Origin: Saccopteryx bilineata
Taxonomy: Eukaryota; Chordata; Mammalia; Chiroptera; Emballonuridae
DNA length: 64,000 nt
Assembly (NCBI RefSeq): GCF_036850765.1
Contig: NC_089492.1
Span: forward strand, 166,654,296-166,718,295
Direction: 5' to 3'
Under the pieces are notes generated by a model that had not been told where the DNA came from, did not search any database, and saw nothing but the letters and a program-made list of their open reading frames with translations. The stretch's first letter is position 1. Each line of letters starts with the position of its first letter. The translations under genes were made by a program, and so were the position numbers. Shown in pieces: positions 24,127 to 64,000 of this stretch.

Positions 24127-25765
24127 ATGGCTTCTTTGAGTAGGCATAAATGTAGGAATAGTCCTGACACCTTCTGTTATATATGTGGCTATTACACACT
24201 TCAGTGTCAAAGGCTCAATATTTCATCATTTGTGACACGTGCATATATTGCCTATTTTCAAGTTTCCCTTGGCGATCAAGACAAGAATTGGGCTCCTCAT
24301 ATTGTGTCATAATTGTGAGGAAATGCTTCATGACTGGACAAAAGGAAAACGCAAAGGAATGCCTTTTGGTATTCCCATGGTTTGGCATGAACCTAAGGAC
24401 CACAGCAATAGCTGTTATTTCTGTCTGATCCATACAAAGGGCATCGGCAAGAAAAAACAGCATATGATAGCATATCCTAATATTCCTTCAGTAATACGAC
24501 CTATCCCACACTCTGAGACACTCCTGGTTCCAGTTTTCAATGGTTTTATTTCTTCTAAGGGCGAAGAAAGTGAACATAGTGATCAAATGTATTTTGATAA
24601 GATGCATGAGGAAATGGTTGTAGAATCTGAAGGGTCTTCTGATGCCAAGCAGTCATTAACCCCTCAGCAGTTTAGCCAACCCGAATTGAATGACTTAGTA
24701 AGAGTTGGGCCTATCAAAGAAAGCAGCTGAGTTATTAGCCTCCAGACTTCAAGAAAAGAATGTACTTCACCGGTCAGCTAAAGTATCCCATTTCAGGAAG
24801 GGTGAACACATTTTTGTGGACTTTTTTTCCGAAGACAAAACACTTTATTTACTATCATGATATCAGTAGTCTTCTCAGCCAGCTAGGTGTTACCACTTAC
24901 AGTCCAACAGAATGGCAGCTCTTTCTTGACAGCTCTAAACAGAGTCTGAAATGTGTTCTCCTACACAATGGTAATAATGTTTATGCAGCAGTTCCAATTG
25001 GTTATTCAACTCATCTATGAGATTATAATGACATAAAAATTGTTCTTGACTTTCTGAAGTATGAGGAGCATAGCTGAATCATTTGTGTGGATCTTAAAAT
25101 GGTAAATTTCCTGCTAGGACAATAGAGAGCTTTCACGAAGTATCCTTGCTTTCTCTGTTTGTGGGACAGCCGAGCTCAGGAGAAACACTGGACACAGAAG
25201 GAGTGGCCGAAACGTGAAGCTCTGGAAGTAGGGATGCAAAATATTGTGATTGAACCTGTAGTTAATCGAGACAGAATCCTTCCCCCCCCACTTCACATCA
25301 AACTTGGCCTAATGCAGTTTGTTCAGGCTTTGAATAGAGAAAGTGAATGCTTTCAACACATTATTTCTGCTTTTCCTGCCTTGTCTTTTGAGAAGATAAA
25401 AGCAGGTGTATTTGATGGACCTCAAATTCGAACCCTCCTACGTGATGAAGAATTTGCCAGGAAGATGAATAAGGAGGAGAAAGCAGCATGGCAGTCTTTT
25501 GTGGCAGTTACAAAAAACTACCTTGGCAACAAAAAAGCAGAAAACTATGAACTTTTGGTTCAAAGGATGCTGTTGGCTTTCTGAGACATTGGATGTAACA
25601 TGAGCGTTAAGATTCACTTCTTGAACAGTCACCTTGATAAGTTTCCCAAAAATATTGGAGGTGTTAGTGATGAGCAGACTACTGCTGGAGCATCAAACAA
25701 GATTGTCCTTAACAAGTACACAAACGCAAGAGCTACAAACACAAATTTTTGCCTGAATAGAATTT
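24127..25765 (+). pseudogene. Decayed intronless coding relic, zinc-ribbon-like N-terminus, function unknown
   Basis: A chain of plus-strand blocks in successive frames that together resemble one protein. In order: 24127-24312 (CYICGYY; DKNWAPHIV); 24300-24730 (HNCEEML, MPFGIPMVWHEPKDHSNSCY then FCL, YPNIPSVIRPIPHS); 24731-24860 in a third frame (AELLASRLQEKNVLH); 24860-25020 (PTEWQLFLDSSKQSLKCVLL); 25170-25640 (KEWPKREALEVG, PPLHIKLGLMQFV, GPQIRTLL, NYLGNKKAENYELLV); and a tail at 25680-25765 (YCWSIKQDC, HKRKSYKHKF). At least four frameshifts and several stops separate them. I recognise the pattern as a family repeated in many arthropod and aquatic-animal genomes, usually annotated as uncharacterised; I know of no assigned function. 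Paired cysteines suggest zinc binding at the N-terminus. It has no introns, so it is either a retrocopy or mobile-element cargo. Confidence 0.7.
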
Positions 25766-26515
25766 AAATAAGTTTTGTGCAAATTTTATGATTAAAATAA
25801 GTGTTTTAATATGTTCTATTTTGAAATTATAGACAAATTCTGATGCAATCATATCTTTTAGTGTATTTACTGCATTATATAAATTATATTTTCACAAAGA
25901 TGATGCTCAAGAAGACATTCTACTTCATTATGTTAAACTAAATGTTGAAAATTTTACAATAAGATGAAAACCTAAGATCTTGAATTGCAAAAAAACCTGT
26001 AGCTTACAGAGAAAAACTAATGTCAGATTTGAGATCAGCACACTCCAATTAGGTAAGAACAAGTATTTTTGTGGATGCAACAAAAATTTTGTTTCCCAGT
26101 CTAATTTGTGATTTTTACCTCTCGTCTGAGAAATCCATCTATCCCCCAAGGTCAGAAAAATAATCTCCTGTGTCACTTTAAAATAGTTTTAAAGTTTTTC
26201 GTTTTTCTATTTAGGCCTTCAATGCACTTGGCATTTATTTTTGTTATAGGGAAAAGAACCTCATTTTATTTTCTTTGATATGGAAACCCAATTGTTCCCA
26301 CATCAATAAATGGTTAGCTCTTTTCCCATTGATCTGTCATACCCCCTTTAAAAAATTGTTTTGTGTGGTCTTATTCTGGGGTATCTATTATGTTCTATTG
26401 ATTACTTGTCTATTGCTATACCAATACTATAGCTTCAGAAGTTTCAGTATTTGGGAATTCAAATCATTTCTGCTTGCTCTTATTTTTCAGAATTGTCTTA
26501 TTTCCATATGAATAC
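25766..26515. other. Intergenic DNA, nothing recognised
   Basis: AT-rich sequence after the relic. No terminal inverted repeat paired with the region left of 24127 could be found by eye. Confidence 0.4.
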
Positions 26516-26516
26516 A

Positions 26517-27201
26517 GGCAGTCTCCGGGTTACAAATGAGATAGGTTCTGTTGGTTTGTTAAGTTGAATTTGTATGTAAGTCCAAACAGGTACATTTGCC
26601 TTTAAATGCAACTTAGATGTTTGTCTTAACATAGTATTTATTTTTACCTTTCTGTGTATATAAATACTTAAACACTTTCAAATACAATCTGAAACAACCT
26701 TGGATGATGCAGAAGATGGTGGGCTTGTTGGAGAGGATGGGACTGGTGTTAGAGAGCCAGGGTTTGGTTCTGCTGCTGGAGTCAGTTTCCTGAAGTAGCA
26801 TCAGGGGAGGTTTGCACAGAGCTTTTCTTTCTCTCATCAGCAATGGCCTTGTAGCACCTCAGACCCTCAGTAACTGTATGGTAAACTCTGGTGAACCTCT
26901 CTGTATCAGGATTTTTGCTCCTCTAACTTTGCCATTCCTGCTTCATTGAGATGAAAAGCATAAGCTAACTTTTCTGTAGAAAAAACTTGCTCGGTTCTGG
27001 AGTTCCTAGGTCCCTGTTTTCTTCCCTAAATGCTGTCATCTGCTGCTCTAGTTCCACAAGTTCTTCATTGGTTAGTTCTTTCACATGGGAGTTGGTAACT
27101 CTATATCATTTTCACTGATATTCAACTGCAGTTGATTACAAATAGCCCTATGACATTCCATTTGTAAGTACGAGCTGTACTTAAAATGTTTGTAACTTGG
27201 G
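26517..27201 (-). mobile_element. Tigger-like (pogo/mariner) DNA transposon remnant
   Basis: Left end CAGTCTCCGGGTTACAAATG and right end, minus strand, TTTCCCAAGTTACAAACATT are imperfect inverted repeats. Read on the minus strand the interior gives KELTNEELVELEQQ, FHLNEAGMAKLEE and a Ser/Pro-rich tail broken by stops, which follows the C-terminus of Tigger/TIGD1-type transposases. Ancient and inactive. Confidence 0.65.
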
Positions 27202-28298
27202 AAATTAATGTACTAGAATTATTTTTTCAGGTTTTATGTTGAAATCTTGTTCTTTGTCTAGCTTGTTAAGATTTTAATCAACATAGCCCAGTCAACATCT
27301 CTGCTGAAACTGCTTCATCAAAACCAAATGCCAGCCCTGGCCGGTTGGCTCAGTGGTAGAGCATCGGCCTGGCGTGCAGGTGTCGGGAGCCGATCCACTA
27401 ATGTTGGCTAACTAGGTCACAGCAGGAGAAGATCCACAACTGCTGGTTGACAAAGTCACAGCAAAAGAAGATAGAGTCACCGCAGTAAAGACCAACAGCT
27501 GCGGGTTGACAAAGTCACCGCAAGGAAAGGCACAACGATACTTCCCCCTTTAATCTTTTGAATTAATCTGGCCTTATATTCCCCCCTTTTCTGGGTGTGT
27601 GCTATTATTTATGGCACAGGAATAATAGTACCGTGCTTTCCCTGTAGATTTGTAATAATTTCTTTGGAAATGAGACAGAAGGTGTAAGTTCCACAGAAAA
27701 GCCTGTAAGCCCCTTGAACTGGGCTCGTAAACATAAGAGGCTGGCTATGATATCCCTCGTAAAGGGTTAAGTTTGTAAGAGAATTTCTTCTTAATCATGT
27801 TAGAAAGAATAGATTGTGACTTGTGTATGGGTAGGAGGCAGTGGCTGTGCACAGAGCACCTTTCGGCCTTCACTTAATTCAACATTTTTCCTCCCTAGCC
27901 TTTTCATGTGATAGAGTAGAGAAACTTTCCTTTCTTCTTGCTTATTTGATCTGCAGATAGTGGTACACTCTAAGAAGAATATAGTTAGAATTTACTAGTG
28001 TGTGAATATAGTAAATAAATAAAATTTGACTAGACAATAGAATCTTAGGAAAGGAGTTATGGAATGGCCCATTGCGTGGCCTGGGATGGGAATGCAGTCA
28101 GCAAGAAAAGAATGTTTTGCTAAGAGAATTGTTTTATGACTGAAGGCAGTTACTGGGCTTTCTCAGTTGAGACATTCTCATGAGATTTATATACTTTCCC
28201 AAGGTTTTTCGTTCAGATAATAAAGAGGAATATGGAAGAATCCATAGAAGCAATAGCAATTAGTGCCTTCTGATATTATGTTGCTACTAAGCTATCTT

Positions 28299-28715
28299 TT
28301 TTTATTTTATTTTTTTATTTTTATTTTTTTTTCATTTTTCTGAAGCTGGAAACGGGAAGAGACAGTCAGACAGACTCCCGCATGCGCCCGACCGGGATCC
28401 ACCCAGCACGCCCACCATGGGGTGACGCTCTGCCCACCAGGGGGCGATAATCTGCCCATCCTGGGCGTCGCTATGTTGCGACCAGAGCCACTCTAGCGCC
28501 TGAGGCAGAGGCCAAGGAGCCATCCCCAGCGCCCAGGCCATCTTTGCTCCAATGGAGCCTTGGCTGCGGGAGGGGAAGAGAAAGACAGAGAGGAAAGCGC
28601 GGTGGAGGGGTGGAGAAGCAAATGGGCGCTTCTCCTGTGTGCCCTGGCCGAGAATCGAACCCGGGTCCTCCGCACGCAAGGCCAACGCTCTACCGCTGAG
28701 CCAACCGGCCAGGGC
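28299..28715 (-). mobile_element. Rhin-1-like SINE inside the solo LTR
   Basis: Well preserved copy with its head at the right (minus strand). A 16 bp target duplication GCTACTAAGCTATCTT lies at 28283-28298 and 28716-28731. It is younger than the LTR it interrupts, while the outer SINE of the same family is older. Confidence 0.94.
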
Positions 28716-29148
28716 GCTACTAAGCTATCTTGCAGGTGCACTCTATATATCTTTAAGCAAAAGTTACTCTTGATGTTATGACAATTTCTTAATAAGCAAG
28801 CCTTTTGAAGTCTTGTGAGAAAAATTAGGACACTGCATGAACTCAAGGCCATTTGCCTGAGCAAGCGGTGGTCCTTTGCTAGTCCTTAATAATTTTGTCT
28901 GTTAATCTCTCTCTGCCCCTTGACTCACAACAACAGTAAAGTTGAGTTATTAGTTAGTACTAATCCTTTAAAAGCTTTTACCGATGTTATCGCTATTCAA
29001 GTTATTTTTTAATTGTACTTTGAGTGATTTGCCACCTGATTTGTAGTTTACAGATATAAATTAACTGTTATCTGGAAACATGTAAACATAGTGAAACAGA
29101 AGCAATGATTAATACCATGTAATTGTAACTTGGTGTGTGTGTATAAAA

Positions 29149-29210
29149 AAGGAGCTGTACTAGCATTTGGCAGAGATGCCTGGCAGTAAATGCTAACTAG
29201 AGAATAAAGA
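29149..29210 (+). promoter_or_regulatory. LTR TATA-like box and polyadenylation signal region
   Basis: TATAAAAAAGG starts near 29141 and AATAAAGAGAAAG near 29203, about 60 bp apart. This spacing suggests a very short R region. Prediction from motif only. Confidence 0.45.
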
Positions 29211-29648
29211 GAAAGAAAAGAATTCGGCTCTCTCACTAGATTTTCGCCAACGCCGTCTCCTCCTGTGGGACCCCTGGATCCCCCTCCCCGGGGCTGGACC
29301 CCGACATGCAGGAGTCCCGGGTTCGATTCCTGGCCAGGGCACACAGAAGAAGCACCCAGCTGCTTCTCCACCCCTCCCCCTCTCCTTCCTCTCTGTCTCT
29401 CTCTTCCCCTCTCGCAGCCAAGGCTCCACTGGAGCAAAGTTGGCCCGGGTGCTGGGGATGGCTCCATGGCCTCTGCCTCAGGCGCTAGAATGGCCCTGGT
29501 TGCAACAGAGCAATGCCCCAGATGGGCAGAGCATCACCCCCTGGTGGGCATGCCGGGTGGATCCTGGTTGGGCACATGCAGGAGTCTGACTGCCTCCCCA
29601 TTCCAACTTCAGAAAAATCCAAAAAAACAAAACAAAAAAACAAATGCC

Positions 29649-30240
29649 TGGGTGGGGGAGGAGCGTAAAGAGGGACAAGTATGCAGTGATGGAAAGTAGT
29701 TTGACTTTGGGTGATGGGCACACAACACAATCAACAGTTCCAATGCCATAGAAATGTTCACCTGAAACCTATGTACTCTTTTTTTGTGTGGGACAGAGAC
29801 AGAGACAGAGAGAGGGACAGATAGGGACAGGAAGGGAGGTGTTGTGGCACCTCAGTTGTTCATTAATTTCTTTCTCATATGTGCCTTGACTGGGGACTCC
29901 AGCAGAGCAAGTGACCCCTTGCTCAAGCCAGCAACCTTGGCCTCAAGCCAGCAACCAAGGGGTCATGTCTGTGATCCAACACTCAAGCCAGCAACTCCCG
30001 TACTCAAGCCAGCAACTCCCATGCTCAAGGCGATGACCACATGCTCAAGCCGGTGACCACTTGCTCAAGCTGGATGAGCCTGCGTTCAAGCTGGTGACCT
30101 CAGGGTTTTAAGCTTGGGTCCTCTATGTCTCAGTGCGGTGCTCTATCCACTGTGCCACCACTTGGTCAAGCAAAACCAATGTACTCTTATTGATCCATGT
30201 CACCCTGTTAAATTTAATTTTCTAAATAAAAAGAAAGGAG
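29649..30240 (+). mobile_element. L1 3'UTR fragment, split by a SINE
   Basis: 29649-29780 (GGGTGATGGGCACACAACAC, AATGTTCACCTGAAACCTAT) and 30179-30240 (TTGATCCATGTCACCCTGTT, AATTTAATTTTCTAAATAAA) join across a SINE into the expected L1 3' end with poly(A). Confidence 0.78.
29781..30178 (-). mobile_element. tRNA-derived SINE with expanded GCTTGAG-module array
   Basis: Head at the right on the minus strand (plus-strand TGTGCCACCACTTGGTCAAG). The middle (29920-30080) is a chain of about eight ~15-25 bp units of the type CTCAAGCCAGCAACC / CTCAAGCCGGTGACC. A 10 bp target duplication ATGTACTCTT lies at 29771-29780 and 30179-30188. Confidence 0.88.
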
Positions 30241-30439
30241 AAACAAAAAACAAACACCTCTACCACTGTGGACCCCAGCAGAAAGAAACCAACCATCACA
30301 TAAATGGCCTCTACCTTACTCCCATCTCCCACATTACATCTGTATCTGATGGAAACTATATTACACCTAGAAGCCCAGGTGCAAAGGACTTCAGGAAATA
30401 TGCACTTTGCTTTAATGTCTCCACAGTACAGAACAGTGA

Positions 30440-30610
30440 AGAGTAGGTTTCAAACTATGGGCTGCTTCCTGTTAGTGGGTCATAAAATCAATTTAGTGGG
30501 TCACAAATGACATTAAAAAATATAATTGAACAAAGTATAAATTGTCAGTATGCCTAGCAAGAATAAGTATTGTTTCATGAAAGTTTTATAAATATATACA
30601 CACATATGTA
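30440..30610 (+). repeat. hAT-Charlie-like remnant
   Basis: TTTCAAACTATGGGCTGC, GTGGGTCATAAAATCAATTT and AGTGGGTCACAAATGACATT follow a common ancient mammalian hAT repeat. Name uncertain. Confidence 0.45.
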
Positions 30611-30624
30611 AATATATTTAAACA

Positions 30625-30995
30625 TACAATCATGTGCCACATGTTTTGGTCAACAACAGTGGTCCCATAAGAGTATAGCGTAGCTGAAACATGTCTGTCA
30701 TCAAGTGATATAACAGCTGTCATTTAAATAGAGGGGAACGTTTAATGGGCATTATTTGCAAATCAATGGTAAAAAAAAAAAATTCAAGCAAACTACCATG
30801 GATGCATTTCTGAGAAGACTGACACCTGCTGAAGAAGAGGCTCAGGCAGGTCTTTCAGAAGTATTCCCAAAGAAGGTATGTTATCACAGGAGACAACAGC
30901 GCCATGTCAGTTACCGCCCAGAAGACCTGCCCCTGGAACACGACATGGAGGGGTAAGACAGTGATATTGATGATCCCGACCCTCTGTAGGCCTAG
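30625..30995 (+). mobile_element. Tigger-like remnant with transposase C-terminus fragment
   Basis: The end-like sequence ACAATCATGTGCCACATGTT at 30627 is followed by a 66-codon plus-strand block (KKKFKQTTMDAFLRRLTPAE and DIDDPDPL after a stop) that resembles the C-terminal part of Tigger transposases. Inactive. Confidence 0.55.
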
Positions 30996-31510
30996 GCCAA
31001 ACATGCTACCTATAAATTAAAACCTTCCAATAATAATAAATACAAATATACAATATGCATTCTCTATAATCCACTATTCTTCATCAGTTAATATCTAAAG
31101 AAAAACAATCTGTTTTTATAAAAGGCAGTGGAATGAAAAAAGCCATTACCTTTGCAAAAAGATCATCTAGAAAGAAGCTCACACATCGACGTGAGCCTGC
31201 CTACCCTTGATAAGCAACGTGTGTCTAAACTATGTAATCCCCTCTTTTTATACCCCATTGTTGGAATAGAATTAATGGAATCCTCATTTATTTAGCCAGA
31301 GGCACAAGGAACCTAGTGCCAACACAGAGATAGAAAAAGAGATTCTTAACTGGTCTTCAAATAGAACAAAATCATAATACTTGTTGTTGGGCCTACGAGT
31401 GATACATTTTTAAAATTCTAGTTTCCAAATTTTCTAGAATGGGATGTATTACCTTTAAATGCAAAGAAAGCTCCAACCAACCCCAAGTCACAAGTATGTT
31501 AGTTTACTGT

Positions 31511-33242
31511 TTTATTTTTTAATGTCCCAACCATTAAAGAAGAGCTTCTAAGTGTCTTTGTAAGTTCTTCCTCTCTTCCTCTCCTGATGGTTGACAGGGT
31601 CTTCATCTCTGAAGAAACACAAGTAGGAATCCACAGTTTGGAGGTCAGATCTGCCTGGGCTTTACAAAAATGATGCTGGGAGAAGTTCCACAAACAGTGA
31701 TACTTAGTAGTTCTGACGGTGTCTAGGCCCAAGTTCTGGGCATAGCAGAGAGAAATAAAAAGTAGTAGAGATGGCTCGTATTCATGAAGAGTGCAATACA
31801 TAATCGAGAGCATAAAGTACAAAAAAATGCAAAGGTACAGACTGCTATAGTGCAAACCAACAGGTCAACATGGAAGAAGACAGGAGAGTATTGGAACCAA
31901 CTGGGGGCGACGCCTCCACAGTTTCCAGGAGCAGTCATGTGACATCTTCTCTTTGCCTCTACTGCAATTCCTTTTTCTCTAAGAGACTAGTAGAAATGGA
32001 AATGAGGAAAACATAGAAATTTTTCTGGTTGGGCAAGTGACTTAAAGCAATGCTGCCCAAGACCATCGGACTCCAGGTTAATACTCCAATTTGTGGTAAC
32101 ATTCAACTTTGATGTGGAAACAGATCTTTTCAGCACATGGTTTTAGGAAACTAAGTATGATTTTGATCTGCTTGAAAGTTGACAGTACTTCCTGAAAAAC
32201 CAAAATTTCCTACGAAATTACTGTGCTTTCCATTTGTCTAAACAGGGAGGGATGGATCTTGGACTAGAAGGATTCAAGTTCTAAAATGTTGCCCAAATTC
32301 CTCATTGCATAACATTTGTAAACAAAACAAATTTAAAAATTTTGTGGAAGATAATTTTATTTTCTTCCTTTTTAAAAATGGCATCTTCTCCCCCAACATG
32401 TCCAAGTGCTTGACACTTTTTTTTATCTGCCCTCCACCTTTATAAAACCTCACCATTTGCTGGGCATGATGGTAAAGCTATTGCTGGCACGAGAAACTGA
32501 GATGGGAACTTTTCTGGAGATGGATACAGTGGGAATTGGCAAAATTCCAGTCTGAGTGTTGAAGGGAGCTAACAGGGAGTCGCACCCACACATGACCGAG
32601 AACATTGCTTTGGTACAGTGGCTTTTTCTAGAGGATTATTGTGGAGCTAAGGACATGGTGCTTGAGCCAAGTGTGAAGCTGCACACCAAGCTGAGGACTC
32701 AGTTTCATCAGGTGAAGCTGGGGGCATCGGGCCACACAAATGAGGTGCTCTCCCCCCTTCCCTCCCACCCCAGGCACAGAATTAAACCTCTCATACTAAC
32801 ATGCCTCAAAAGGTTCCTGGTGAGGAGCAACTGATAAAGGTAGAGGCCAAATATGGTATAAAAATGAACATTAAGGACCTAACCCTTAAATCTTATGGGT
32901 GTTTATCCTTATCTCACCAAAATGCAGCCTGATTGAACTTCTAGAAACAAATCAGTCTGATGCTAGGCATGTGGATTTGAGCTGCTTGTCTAGAGGTCAT
33001 GACTGAGCTAAACCCAGATTTTCGACAAAGTAACATCTATTTCCTCATTGGAATGATGGCCTCGCTTATGAAATCTCTTTTCCAAATCGCTCTGTGCCTG
33101 AAAAGAACCAGTCCAGAAGCTGAGCATCCCACATGTGGTCACGCCCATCCTTTTACAGCTTTATCTAGGTTTCCTGGGAGAACCTGCCTCAGCCAGAGGC
33201 ACAGACGATGATCTTCTGTTGCTGAGGAGGAAGACGGGGCTT
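31511..33242 (-). other. Probable SLC22A15 3'UTR; poly(A) site uncertain
   Basis: Sequence downstream of the stop on the minus strand. Two AATAAA hexamers on the minus strand (plus-strand TTTATT at 32356-32361 and 31511-31516) are candidate polyadenylation signals. No young repeat was recognised between them and the stop, consistent with UTR but not proof. The left limit given here is the farther hexamer. Confidence 0.4.
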
Positions 33243-63959
<30,717 letters not shown>

Positions 63960-64000
63960 CTAGAAAGAGAGAAACAGTATTCAATAATCCAGAGACAAAG

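Larger units (their letters stand above)
27381..29306 (+). mobile_element. Betaretrovirus-like (class II ERV) solo LTR, itself carrying a SINE
   Basis: Starts TGTCGGGAGCCG and ends GGACCCCGACA, with TG...CA termini and complementary TGTCGGG/CCCCGACA ends. A 6 bp target duplication TGCAGG sits at 27375-27380 and 29307-29312, the length used by betaretrovirus-like integrases. A TATA-like TATAAAAAAGG near 29141 and AATAAAG near 29203 fit a U3-R-U5 layout with a short U5. Without the SINE it is about 1.49 kb, long for an LTR and similar to mouse mammary tumour virus-type LTRs. No gag, pol or env sequence is present, so it is a solo LTR formed by recombination. Confidence 0.8.
27334..29640 (+). 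mobile_element. Rhin-1-like SINE split in two by a solo LTR
   Basis: The first part, 27334-27380, is the SINE head (GCCCTGGCCGGTTGGCTCAG ... GGCGTGCAGG); the second, 29307-29640, resumes at TGCAGGAGTCCCGGGTTCGA and runs to the A-rich tail. The 27381-29306 interval is a solo LTR. SINE target duplication CAAATGCC at 27325-27332 and 29641-29648. Confidence 0.88.

Noticed and set aside
24215..24463. 82-codon minus-strand frame
   Set aside because: Antisense shadow of the plus-strand relic, which matches a recognisable protein order.
27334..27380. tRNA-like sequence with A/B-box resemblance
   Set aside because: This and similar heads are SINE tRNA-derived regions lacking full cloverleaf and flanked by SINE body; no true tRNA gene was recognised.
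29920..30080. Regularly spaced short repeats, CRISPR-like at first glance
   Set aside because: They are internal SINE modules without unique spacers, in a mammalian genome.
1..33000. Possible exons of MAB21L3, the gene I expect downstream of SLC22A15 from human gene order
   Set aside because: No block with recognisable MAB21-like sequence was found; it probably lies left of the window.

Overview
This is a mammalian (eukaryotic) genomic window of low gene density, almost certainly from a bat and most likely a horseshoe bat (Rhinolophus) or close relative. The clue is many copies of two tRNA-derived SINE families: a roughly 400 bp one with head GCCCTGGCCGGTTGGCTCAG (recognised from memory as Rhin-1-like), and a roughly 200-400 bp one with head GCCTGACCTGTGGTGG. 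The species call rests on memory of repeat families; no search was run.

The only intact protein-coding gene seen is SLC22A15, an organic-cation/zwitterion transporter of the major facilitator superfamily, on the minus strand. Nine coding exons lie between 63959 and 33243. All junctions inside the window are GT-AG, all reading phases are compatible, and the last exon ends in a stop at 33243-33245. About the first 145 codons and the promoter lie beyond the right edge.

Layout. 1-4146: L1 retrotransposon, minus strand, entering from the left edge, with broken ORFs and an unusual inverted repeat in its 5'UTR. 4.2-33.2 kb: intergenic DNA downstream of SLC22A15, filled with SINEs, a mariner-like element (12.2-12.8 kb), two MaLR-type LTRs, a decayed intronless coding sequence of unknown function (24.1-25.8 kb), Tigger remnants, and a nested cluster (27.3-30.2 kb) in which a betaretrovirus-like solo LTR sits inside a SINE and itself carries a younger SINE. 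33.2-64 kb: SLC22A15 exons and introns, the introns holding an L1-in-L1 nest (40.6-46.4 kb), two copies of one non-autonomous hAT-like element with perfect 8 bp target duplications, further SINEs, and a SINE with a ~400 bp purine microsatellite tail.

Nothing here looks like a new multi-gene system. The best candidates for follow-up are the 24.1-25.8 kb relic, the L1 5'UTR inverted repeat, the mariner-like element with long TIRs, and the nested solo LTR.
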